From the NCBI GenBank assembly GCA_040756085.1, contig JBFMAE010000264.1, positions 1 to 5,128 on the forward strand: DNA of 5,128 bases, written 5' to 3'. The position numbers and the translations under genes were made by a program. Source of the DNA: JBFMAE01 sp040756085. GTDB taxonomy: Bacteria; Desulfobacterota; BSN033; UBA1163. The notes beneath the pieces are model-generated. The model saw only the letters and a list, made by a program, of their open reading frames with translations, was not told where the DNA came from and ran no database searches. Each line of letters begins with the position of its first letter. Position 1 is the stretch's first letter. Shown piece after piece: positions 1-5,128 of the stretch.

Positions 1-1
1 A

Positions 2-304
2 TCCATGCCAAAGGGAGGAAAGTTGCAACTCAGAGCGACATTATCTAATGGAGATAAACCAAAGGAGTCGAAGGGTTGGGTCATCGTTGAAATTTCAGAT
101 ACAGGAATTGGAATCGAATCCAAGTACTTAGACAAAATATTTGATCCCTTTTTTACTACAAAGGGTTGGGGATCTGGAACAGGTCTGGGGTTATCCATCA
201 GCTACGGAATTATCAAAGAACATGGAGGAAATATTGATGTCAAGAGCAGACCCGGTGAAGGAACCCTTGTCAGAACCTCGCTTCCGATTCCAAGAGATTC
301 TTAA
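2..304 (+). CDS. Sensor histidine kinase, C-terminal ATPase domain (5' end missing)
   Basis: This is the C-terminal end of a membrane-linked or cytosolic two-component histidine kinase; the frame is open from the left edge, so the gene starts outside the window. The catalytic HATPase_c domain is recognisable. The open frame begins in the 'MPKGG' segment that normally follows the N box. Then come the G1 box DTGIGI (from base 98), the F box FDPFFTTK (from base 140) and the G2 box GTGLGLS (176-196), ending with the usual 'HGGNIDVKSRPGEGT' strand region. These residues bind ATP and its lid. The His phosphorylation site and sensor domain are not visible, so the signal is unknown. Its stop lies 20 bases before the response regulator start and no promoter or terminator is seen between them, so the two genes are almost certainly cotranscribed and their products cognate. 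The ATG at base 5 is internal, not the true start. Confidence 0.93.
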   Translation, partial: SMPKGGKLQLRATLSNGDKPKESKGWVIVEISDTGIGIESKYLDKIFDPFFTTKGWGSGTGLGLSISYGIIKEHGGNIDVKSRPGEGTLVRTSLPIPRDS

Positions 305-324
305 AAATCAGCAGGACGATGTGA

Positions 325-1701
325 ATGACAAAAATTCTCCTTGTTGATGATGAAAAAAGGGCATTGGAAGCCTTAGGCAGAACCCTTCAAATGATGGGTT
401 ATCAAACCGTGGGGGTTTCCAATCCAAACACGGCTCAAGATCTCTTAAAAAAGGAAAATTACGACATCTTGATTGCGGACTTGATCATGCCAGAGGTGGA
501 TGGAATTGGATTATTGGAGTTCAGTAAGAGGATTAACCCTGATCTTCCTGTCATCATATTGACCGGATATGGCACCGTGAAAACAGCAGTAGAGGCAATG
601 AAAAAGGGAGCGTTCGATTATGTAACCAAGCCCTATCATATTGATGAAATCGATCTTACCATCAAGAGGGCTCTCCAACAGAGGAACCTCCTGTTAGAAA
701 ACAAGATGCTTAGGGAAACTTTATCTCAGCGATTCCCTTTTTCGACCATTATTACTGAGGATGAAACTATGAAGAGGATCTTTCGACAGATCGAAACTCT
801 GGCAAACACGGACAGCACTGTCTTAATTACTGGAGAAAGTGGGACAGGGAAAGAACTGATTGCGAGGGCTCTCCATTTTTCTGGAACCCGCCACGATGCC
901 CCTTTTGTCATCATCGACTGTGGAGGGTTGACCGAAACGATTTTGGAGAGTGAAATCTTTGGGCATGTCAAAGGAGCCTTCACCGGGGCTTATCACAATA
1001 AAAAAGGCTACTTGGAAGTTGCCGAGGGTGGGACCCTATTCTTTGATGAGATCGGGGAACTCCCATATCCGTTACAGAAGAAACTTCTAAGGGTAATTCA
1101 AGAGAGGGAATTTTCAAAGGTGGGCGATACCAAAATCATCAAGACGAATGTACGTATTCTCGCCGCGACTAATAAAGATTTGAAGAGCGAAGTGGCTTTT
1201 GGAAAATTCAGAGAAGATCTCTATTACCGTTTGAATGTCATTTCTCTGCATATCCCTCCTCTCAAAAAACGAATCCACGATATCCCATTACTTGCTTATC
1301 ATTTTTTAAGAGAGTTCAATAGAAGATTTAATAAACAGGTAAGCCGGATCACCGAAGAAGCTTTGAGTAAAATGATGAATTACAACTGGCCTGGTAATAT
1401 CCGGGAATTAAAAAACACCATCGAAAAAATAATGAATTTCAAAGAGGGTGAGACCATTACCCTTGAAGATTTACCGGAAGAGATAAGGAATTTGAAGGAT
1501 GACAAACATTCTTTCGACCGTCCTTTTAAAGATATCAAAAAGGAGGTAGTGGCCCACATCAGTAAGGATTATATCAAGGGACTTTTGAGCCTACATAAGG
1601 GGAATGTTTCCAAGGCCGCATTAAAGGCTCAAATGGATAGGGGAAATTTTCAAAAATTGATGAAACGCTTCAACATATCTGCCAAGGATTTCAGACGATG
1701 A
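325..1701 (+). CDS. NtrC-family sigma-54-dependent response regulator
   Basis: A 458-residue transcription activator, normal length for NtrC/ZraR/AtoC-type regulators. Domains in order: an N-terminal receiver domain (about 1-120) with acidic pair D8/D9, phosphoacceptor D52 in 'ADLIMPEVDG', T80 and K102; an AAA+ sigma-54 interaction domain (about 140-375) with Walker A GESGTGKE (K176), the sigma-54-contacting loop GAFTGA (217-222), Walker B LFFDE (D241/E242) and the sensor II segment NWPGNIREL (354-362); and a Fis-type helix-turn-helix at about 426-450 (GNVSKAALKAQMDRGNF). All key residues are intact, so it should be a working phosphorylation-controlled ATPase that opens sigma-54 promoters. 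AGGA at 313-316, 8 bases before the ATG, supports the start. It sits 20 bases after its kinase partner gene and directly upstream of an intergenic region carrying a candidate sigma-54 promoter, its most likely target. The specific family member cannot be named from sequence alone. Confidence 0.96.
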   Translation: MTKILLVDDEKRALEALGRTLQMMGYQTVGVSNPNTAQDLLKKENYDILIADLIMPEVDGIGLLEFSKRINPDLPVIILTGYGTVKTAVEAMKKGAFDYVTKPYHIDEIDLTIKRALQQRNLLLENKMLRETLSQRFPFSTIITEDETMKRIFRQIETLANTDSTVLITGESGTGKELIARALHFSGTRHDAPFVIIDCGGLTETILESEIFGHVKGAFTGAYHNKKGYLEVAEGGTLFFDEIGELPYPLQKKLLRVIQEREFSKVGDTKIIKTNVRILAATNKDLKSEVAFGKFREDLYYRLNVISLHIPPLKKRIHDIPLLAYHFLREFNRRFNKQVSRITEEALSKMMNYNWPGNIRELKNTIEKIMNFKEGETITLEDLPEEIRNLKDDKHSFDRPFKDIKKEVVAHISKDYIKGLLSLHKGNVSKAALKAQMDRGNFQKLMKRFNISAKDFRR

Positions 1702-1773
1702 AGTGAGTATGATTTACCCCATTTCTCTACTCCAAACAAAATCTCTCCGATATTACCCTCTTAATTAATAACT

Positions 1774-1802
1774 CTTTGATTCCAAAGTATAAAAACTGTT
1801 TT
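1774..1802. promoter_or_regulatory. Two adjacent small dyads, possible activator-binding site
   Basis: CTTTG-attc-CAAAG (1774-1787) is followed four bases later by AAAAC-t-GTTTT (1792-1802). They lie about 140-170 bases upstream of the start point predicted for the sigma-54 promoter. That is a usual distance for enhancer-like sites bound by NtrC-type activators. The arms are only 5 bp, the two dyads do not share a sequence, and the surrounding DNA is AT-rich, so chance is quite possible. Confidence 0.2.
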
Positions 1803-1840
1803 CTCATGCAAGGAAGGGGGTATTTTTTGACCTACTTCAA

Positions 1841-1869
1841 TTCACAATATCACTACCTCATTTTATAAT
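1841..1869 (+). promoter_or_regulatory. Candidate sigma-70-type promoter
   Basis: The -35 box TTCACA (1841-1846, one mismatch to TTGACA) and a perfect -10 box TATAAT (1864-1869) are separated by exactly 17 bases. Transcription would start near 1876, leaving a leader of about 195 bases before the aminotransferase ATG. The match is good, but the region is AT-rich, which raises the chance of accidental -10 boxes. Confidence 0.5.
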
Positions 1870-1915
1870 TTACCGATTTCATTAGGTTTATTAATGTATT
1901 CCTTCCTATCTCACC

Positions 1916-1931
1916 CGGCAAACTATTTGCA
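1916..1931 (+). promoter_or_regulatory. Candidate sigma-54 (-24/-12) promoter
   Basis: The sequence CGGCAA-N5-TTGCA follows the sigma-54 consensus TGGCAC-N5-TTGCA: the -24 GG is at 1917-1918 and the -12 GC at 1929-1930, with the required 10 bases between them. The -12 half matches perfectly and the -24 half has two mismatches outside the GG. The predicted start point is about 1942, giving a leader of about 130 bases to the aminotransferase. Its position 215 bases downstream of a sigma-54 activator gene makes it much more credible than the motif alone. Confidence 0.65.
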
Positions 1932-1945
1932 ATAAATTCTATTTA

Positions 1946-2035
1946 ATGGTTCTTGGTATACCAAAAGAAATTAAGAATAGTGAAAATCGAGTGGCTATTG
2001 TCCCTGCAGGAATAAAGTCCTTTAAATTTAGATAA
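1946..2035 (+). pseudogene. ald: Alanine dehydrogenase 5' fragment (relic)
   Basis: A 29-codon frame starting ATG at 1946 and ending TAA at 2033-2035. Its first 23 or so residues (MVLGIPKEIKNSENRVAIVP, then AGI) match the highly conserved N-terminus of alanine dehydrogenase, in which the PKEIK..E.RV..(T/V)P.G segment forms part of the substrate site. After 'PAGI' the similarity is lost (KSFKFR) and the frame stops, whereas full-length Ald is about 370 residues. No Shine-Dalgarno sequence precedes the ATG. Ald catalyses NAD-dependent interconversion of alanine and pyruvate plus ammonia; this fragment cannot. It most likely remains from an ald gene cut off by deletion or recombination. The undisturbed frame up to the break suggests a fairly recent event. 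A retained role as a short leader ORF for the aminotransferase is possible but unsupported. Confidence 0.75.
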
Positions 2036-2047
2036 TTTTTTATCTAA
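2028..2047. repeat. Perfect 8-bp inverted repeat before the aminotransferase RBS
   Basis: TTAGATAA (2028-2035) and TTATCTAA (2040-2047) are perfect reverse complements around a TTTT loop. The left arm includes the stop codon of the ald relic and the right arm ends 6 bases before the Shine-Dalgarno region. With one G-C pair per stem it would be a weak RNA hairpin, so a DNA operator is as likely as an RNA structure. Confidence 0.5.
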
Positions 2048-2053
2048 CCATCG

Positions 2054-2062
2054 AAAGGAGGT
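2054..2062 (+). promoter_or_regulatory. Strong ribosome binding site of the aminotransferase
   Basis: AAAGGAGGT is a near-complete anti-16S match whose last G (2061) lies 9 bases before the ATG at 2071. It fixes the aminotransferase start and contrasts with the absence of any such site ahead of the ald relic. Confidence 0.85.
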
Positions 2063-2070
2063 TTAATATT

Positions 2071-3471
2071 ATGATCAGTGAAAAAGAACTCGAGAAATTA
2101 TCTTTTCCAGATGCACCTAAGATTGTGACGGACAAGGTTCCTGGACCTAAAGGACAGAAGATTTGGGACGAGGCAGCAAAATACGAGACGCCAACAAGGG
2201 TTGGCGGAATGTACCTGCCGTTTGTATGGAACGAAGCGTTAGGCGCAACCGCCAAAGACCCTGATGGCAATATCTTTCTTGACATGACCGGGGGTCTTGG
2301 GACCAACAACACTGGGCATACCCATCCCAAGGTTGTGGAGACCATTAAGAAGCAATCAGAGAAACTGATGCATACCTTAGATATGGTCAATCCACCAAGG
2401 ATAGAACTGGCTAAAAAATTATCTGAAATTATGCCTAAAGGACTAAGGGGAAATTGTTTCACCTGCTTTGCTACAAGTGGAAGTTCTGCCATAGAAATTG
2501 CAATTAAATATGCAAAAATGATTACCAAAAAAACAGAGATCATCGCTTTCCAAGGTGCCTATCAGGGTGTCTATGCCGGATCATTGGCTCTAACGACTTC
2601 ATACCACTATCGGATGGGATACAAACCCTTCATGCCAGAAGTATATCACCTGCCATACGGGTACTGTTACCGGTGCTTTGTCAATTTGAAATATCCAGAT
2701 TGCGGCTGTGCCTGTGCGAGATATGTGGACTATGTCTTGAATACACCCTATACAGGGATTACTGAACCTGCCTGCGTGGTGGTTGAACCCATTCAGGGCG
2801 AAGGTGGCTATGTCGATCCTCCAAAAGAGTTTTACCCCATCATACGAGAGGCGTGTAACAAGTCTGGAGCATTGCTCATCGTCGATGAGATCCAAGCTGG
2901 ATTTGGCAGATCCGGAAAGATGTGGGCCATCGAACACTGGGGAGTAGAACCAGACATCCTTGTTTGGGGCAAGGGAGTTGGAGGAGACCAACCCCTGACA
3001 GGTGTTAGCGTGAAGGCTGACTTCCAGTCAAAGCTGGAAGTTGGTTCGCAACCTGCTACCTTCCCTGGAAATGCCCTCTCCTGCGCCGTTGCCTTAACAA
3101 ATATAGAGATTATGACTGATCCAAAGGACGAACTCATAAAGCGGGCAGAAGTGGTAGGTGGAGAAATAAAGAATAAATTTCTAAAAACCGCTGAAACCAG
3201 TCCAATTATAGGGGAGGTCAGGGGTAAAGGATTTATGCTCTCATGCGAGCTGGTTAAGGACAAAAAGACAAGGGAACCCGTTAATCATGAAAAATCCTTT
3301 GGGGTTATGATAACGCTCAGAAATAACGGTGTCCTAAACTTTATCTGTGGCCGCTACGGGAATGTCTTCAGATTTATGCCACCGTTGACAACACCAAAAG
3401 CCTATTTTGAAAAGGCCATAAATATCTTCTTAGGTATCCTGAAAGAGAATCAAGCAGACTTAATGAAATAA
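2071..3471 (+). CDS. Class III (PLP-dependent) aminotransferase with a cysteine cluster
   Basis: A complete 466-residue cytosolic fold-type I enzyme of the acetylornithine/GABA/omega-amino acid aminotransferase class, at normal length. Visible landmarks: 'DPDGNIFLDMTGG' near the N-terminus; the cofactor phosphate loop TSGSSAIE (135-142); 'GAYQG', whose Tyr stacks on PLP (Gln where His is usual); EPIQGEGG (239-246); VDEIQ with the PLP-nitrogen aspartate D272; the Schiff-base lysine K301 in 'WGKGVGGDQPL'; and T330 in 'ATFPGN', which contacts PLP phosphate across the dimer. A Cys cluster, C199, C202, C211, C213 and C215, lies between the PLP-stacking region and EPIQGEGG; archaeal and some bacterial relatives have a similar CYRC..YPSCG segment. 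That subgroup includes aminotransferases and amino-acid racemases, so the substrate is open: an omega-amino acid, ornithine/lysine, or racemisation. The start is set by the strong RBS. A candidate sigma-54 promoter lies upstream and a terminator follows. Confidence 0.93.
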   Translation: MISEKELEKLSFPDAPKIVTDKVPGPKGQKIWDEAAKYETPTRVGGMYLPFVWNEALGATAKDPDGNIFLDMTGGLGTNNTGHTHPKVVETIKKQSEKLMHTLDMVNPPRIELAKKLSEIMPKGLRGNCFTCFATSGSSAIEIAIKYAKMITKKTEIIAFQGAYQGVYAGSLALTTSYHYRMGYKPFMPEVYHLPYGYCYRCFVNLKYPDCGCACARYVDYVLNTPYTGITEPACVVVEPIQGEGGYVDPPKEFYPIIREACNKSGALLIVDEIQAGFGRSGKMWAIEHWGVEPDILVWGKGVGGDQPLTGVSVKADFQSKLEVGSQPATFPGNALSCAVALTNIEIMTDPKDELIKRAEVVGGEIKNKFLKTAETSPIIGEVRGKGFMLSCELVKDKKTREPVNHEKSFGVMITLRNNGVLNFICGRYGNVFRFMPPLTTPKAYFEKAINIFLGILKENQADLMK

Positions 3472-3473
3472 CG

Positions 3474-3509
3474 AAAAGGGGACTTTTATTCGATCAGCAT
3501 CCCCTTTTT
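3474..3509 (+). terminator. Rho-independent terminator after the aminotransferase gene
   Basis: AAAAGGGGA (3474-3482) pairs perfectly with TCCCCTTTT (3500-3508) around a 17-base loop, and the descending arm ends in a T run. It begins two bases after the aminotransferase stop codon. The T run is partly inside the stem and the loop is long, so read-through into the AOR gene is possible. Confidence 0.75.
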
Positions 3510-3537
3510 ATTAAAACCTTGACTGAGAAGCAACAAT

Positions 3538-3561
3538 GGGGAAGACATCGGGGAAGACATC
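3538..3561. repeat. Perfect 12-bp tandem duplication
   Basis: GGGGAAGACATC occurs twice back to back (3538-3549 and 3550-3561) in the short gap between the terminator and the AOR gene. It could be a replication-slippage duplication or a doubled protein-binding site; nothing in the sequence decides between these. Confidence 0.8.
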
Positions 3562-3588
3562 AACAAATTGAGTGGGAATTCGATAAAA

Positions 3589-3594
3589 AGGAGG
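3589..3594 (+). promoter_or_regulatory. Ribosome binding site that decides the AOR start
   Basis: AGGAGG lies 5 bases before the ATG at 3600. An overlapping out-of-frame ATG at 3596 is only one base from this site and leads to a short nonsense frame, so 3600 is the functional start. Confidence 0.85.
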
Positions 3595-3599
3595 AATGA

Positions 3600-5128
3600 A
3601 TGGGAAAAATAATGCGGGTCAATATGTTAGAGTTGAAGGTTGCCGTAGAAGAGATTCCCGAGGAATATCAGGCACTAGGGGGAAGGGGTTTAACCTCTCA
3701 AATTATTAGCAAGGAAATTTCTCCTATGGCCGATCCTCTTGGTACGGAAAACAAATTGATTTTTTCTCCGGGGATTTTGGCAGGTACCACGGTCCCCAAC
3801 AGTGGCAGATTGTCTGTGGGTGCAAAGAGTCCTTTGACCAACACTATCAAAGAGGCCAATTCAGGAGGGGCAGCCGCCCAAAAGCTTGCCAGACTTGGAC
3901 TTCAGGCGGTGGTGATTGAAGGTCGTGCAAAAGAGCTGACCTCATTGAAGATAGATAAGAATGGAGCGACCTTTATTCCTGCTAATCTTCTATATAAGGA
4001 TCTCGGCAATTATAAGCTCATAGAAGGATTAAGGAAGGAATTTGGGGATAAGATCGCGGTGATTTCGATTGGACCAGCCGGGGAATGGAAACTTAAGGTT
4101 GCTTCTGTGATAATTACAACACCTGATTTCCATATCAGGGTGGCTGCCAGGGGGGGATTGGGGGCAGTCATGGGCTCCAAGAATCTAAAGGCGGTTATCA
4201 TTGATGATGCCGATAGTGACAGAGTGGAAGTGAAGGATAAGACGAAATTCAGAGAAGAATCCACGGCTCTTTCAAAGGGTATCTTGTCTCATCCTCTTAT
4301 CGGAGTATTCAAAGAATTGGGGACAGCTTGCTTAGTGATGATGATGAATGCCTATGGTTGTTTGGCCACGAAAAACTATTCTCTGGGTCAATTTGAGGGG
4401 GCTGAGAAAATTTCCGGTGAGCATATGGTTGAGTTGATGAAAAAGCGGCCAAATGGTCAGCCTGTGCATCGCTGCATGGAGGGTTGCATTATCAATTGTT
4501 CTAATATTTTTACAGATGAAAACGGCAAAATCCTTGTTTCAGGTCTTGAGTATGAGACGATCGGTTTGGTTGGCTCTAACTGTATGATTGATGATATTGA
4601 TATCATCGCTCAGATCAATCGGGTTTGCAATGATGTGGGCGTAGATACGATGGATGTGGGTGGGGCGATTGCGGTAGCTATGGAGGCTGGCTTGCTTTCA
4701 TGGGGGGATGGCAAAACTGCATTAAACTTGGTCAAGGAGATTGGAAAGAAAAGTGATAAAGGATTGATGATCGGTAATGGATGTAAGTTTACAGGCGAGA
4801 AGTTGGGAGTGAAAAGGATTCCTCATGTGAAAGGCCAGTGTTTGGCGGCTTATGACCCTCGGGGATTAAAAGGTACGGGGGTGACTTATGCCACTTCTAC
4901 GATGGGGGCTGACCATACCTGTGGAAATGCCATTCCAAATCCTGCAAACCCTGCCTACAATCCCAGTGCTTCCACCGGGCAGGGGCCTGTTTCGCAGTTT
5001 TTGCAATCTTATTTTACTGCCATCGATAGCCTTGGGATGTGCCTTTTTGCTTCTCTGCCGCTCTTAGACATTCCTGAATTGCAGAAACATCTTATTTCTT
5101 GTGTTTCAGCGAAGTTGGGGGTCCCTCT
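3600..5128 (+). CDS. Aldehyde:ferredoxin oxidoreductase, tungsten-type (3' end missing)
   Basis: The first 509 codons of an AOR-family enzyme (family length about 600-640). These enzymes oxidise aldehydes to carboxylic acids with a tungsten bis-pyranopterin cofactor and one 4Fe-4S cluster, passing electrons to ferredoxin. Visible features: the N-terminus MGKIMRVN typical of the family, 'GGRGL', 'SGRLSVGAKSPLTN', 'NSGGAAAQKLARLG' and 'RGGLGAVMGSKNLKAV' in the N-terminal pterin domain; cluster cysteines C292, C296 and C300; 'EYET' (317-320) near the active-site Glu; the pterin motif NDVGVD (344-349, a form of DxxGLD); H439 near the position of the catalytic His; and DSLGMC (476-481), giving the second pterin motif and the fourth cluster ligand C481. 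The first two cysteines are spaced CX3C, not CX2C as in Pyrococcus furiosus AOR. It follows the aminotransferase gene by 128 bases, across a terminator. Substrate unknown; an aldehyde derived from the aminotransferase product is an attractive guess. Confidence 0.93.
   Translation, partial: MGKIMRVNMLELKVAVEEIPEEYQALGGRGLTSQIISKEISPMADPLGTENKLIFSPGILAGTTVPNSGRLSVGAKSPLTNTIKEANSGGAAAQKLARLGLQAVVIEGRAKELTSLKIDKNGATFIPANLLYKDLGNYKLIEGLRKEFGDKIAVISIGPAGEWKLKVASVIITTPDFHIRVAARGGLGAVMGSKNLKAVIIDDADSDRVEVKDKTKFREESTALSKGILSHPLIGVFKELGTACLVMMMNAYGCLATKNYSLGQFEGAEKISGEHMVELMKKRPNGQPVHRCMEGCIINCSNIFTDENGKILVSGLEYETIGLVGSNCMIDDIDIIAQINRVCNDVGVDTMDVGGAIAVAMEAGLLSWGDGKTALNLVKEIGKKSDKGLMIGNGCKFTGEKLGVKRIPHVKGQCLAAYDPRGLKGTGVTYATSTMGADHTCGNAIPNPANPAYNPSASTGQGPVSQFLQSYFTAIDSLGMCLFASLPLLDIPELQKHLISCVSAKLGVP

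Larger units (their letters stand above)
1702..2070. other. AT-rich intergenic regulatory region
   Basis: This 369-base region separates the regulator gene from the aminotransferase gene. No full-length gene is visible on either strand. It contains two small dyads (1774-1787 and 1792-1802), a sigma-70-like promoter candidate (1841-1869), a sigma-54 promoter candidate (1916-1931), a relic of an alanine dehydrogenase gene start (1946-2035), an 8-bp inverted repeat (2028-2047) and the aminotransferase ribosome binding site (2054-2062). No convincing rho-independent terminator follows the regulator stop codon. Confidence 0.85.

Noticed and set aside
141..347. Open frame of 68 codons overlapping the kinase 3' end and regulator start
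   Set aside because: It lies out of frame over the clearly coding kinase ATPase domain and shows no recognisable protein; it is a shadow frame.
726..983. Minus-strand open frame inside the response regulator gene
   Set aside because: Antisense to the conserved Walker A and GAFTGA coding region, with no recognisable motif or RBS support.
1810..1907. Distant inverted match AGGAAGG / CCTTCCT in the intergenic region
   Set aside because: Only 7 bp, about 90 bases apart and low in complexity; expected by chance.
2040..3263. Three minus-strand open frames opposite the aminotransferase gene
   Set aside because: All lie antisense to a complete, motif-verified aminotransferase and their translations resemble no family; they are shadows of its codon pattern.
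3519..3548. TTGACT as a -35 box for an AOR promoter
   Set aside because: No acceptable -10 hexamer lies 16-18 bases downstream (the sequence there is around AAGACAT).
3596..3602. Overlapping ATGAATG giving an alternative AOR start at 3596
   Set aside because: The 3596 frame encodes no AOR-like sequence, soon meets a stop and is one base from the Shine-Dalgarno site; the 3600 ATG fits spacing and family N-terminus.
4010..4264. Minus-strand open frame inside the AOR gene
   Set aside because: Antisense to the conserved AOR pterin-domain coding sequence, with no support of its own.
1..5128. CRISPR arrays, tRNA or rRNA genes, insertion sequence ends
   Set aside because: No spaced direct repeats, no cloverleaf-like or ribosomal sequence and no transposase or terminal inverted repeats were found.

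Overview
The window is a stretch of anaerobe-type bacterial DNA, with all recognisable genes on the + strand. The 3' end of a sensor histidine kinase gene is followed by a complete NtrC-type sigma-54-dependent response regulator. Next come a 369-base AT-rich intergenic region, a complete class III (PLP) aminotransferase gene, a rho-independent terminator, and the first 509 codons of a tungsten-type aldehyde:ferredoxin oxidoreductase (AOR) that runs off the right edge. An oxygen-sensitive AOR next to NtrC-type two-component regulation fits a strictly anaerobic bacterium such as a Desulfobacterota (deltaproteobacterial) sulfate reducer or syntroph. That placement is an inference, and no marker gene fixes the taxonomy.

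The most informative part is the region between the regulator and the aminotransferase (1702-2070). It holds a -24/-12 (sigma-54) promoter candidate with exact GG-N10-GC spacing at 1916-1931. Upstream of it is a good sigma-70-like candidate (TTCACA-N17-TATAAT, 1841-1869). A 29-codon open frame at 1946-2035 begins with an unmistakable alanine dehydrogenase N-terminus (MVLGIPKEIKNSENRVAIVP) and then loses similarity and stops. It looks like a relic of ald. A perfect 8-bp inverted repeat overlaps its stop codon, just ahead of the strong aminotransferase ribosome binding site. A sigma-54 activator gene directly upstream of a sigma-54 promoter suggests that the kinase/regulator pair controls the aminotransferase.

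The working model is an inference. The aminotransferase moves an amino group from a substrate onto an oxo-acid, possibly pyruvate, giving an aldehyde or an oxo-acid. The AOR oxidises the resulting aldehyde to a carboxylate and reduces ferredoxin. The ald relic hints that alanine was once recycled to pyruvate at this locus, as in taurine or beta-alanine degradation clusters. The terminator between the aminotransferase and AOR genes means the two may be expressed at different levels or from separate promoters. The substrate cannot be read from the sequence.
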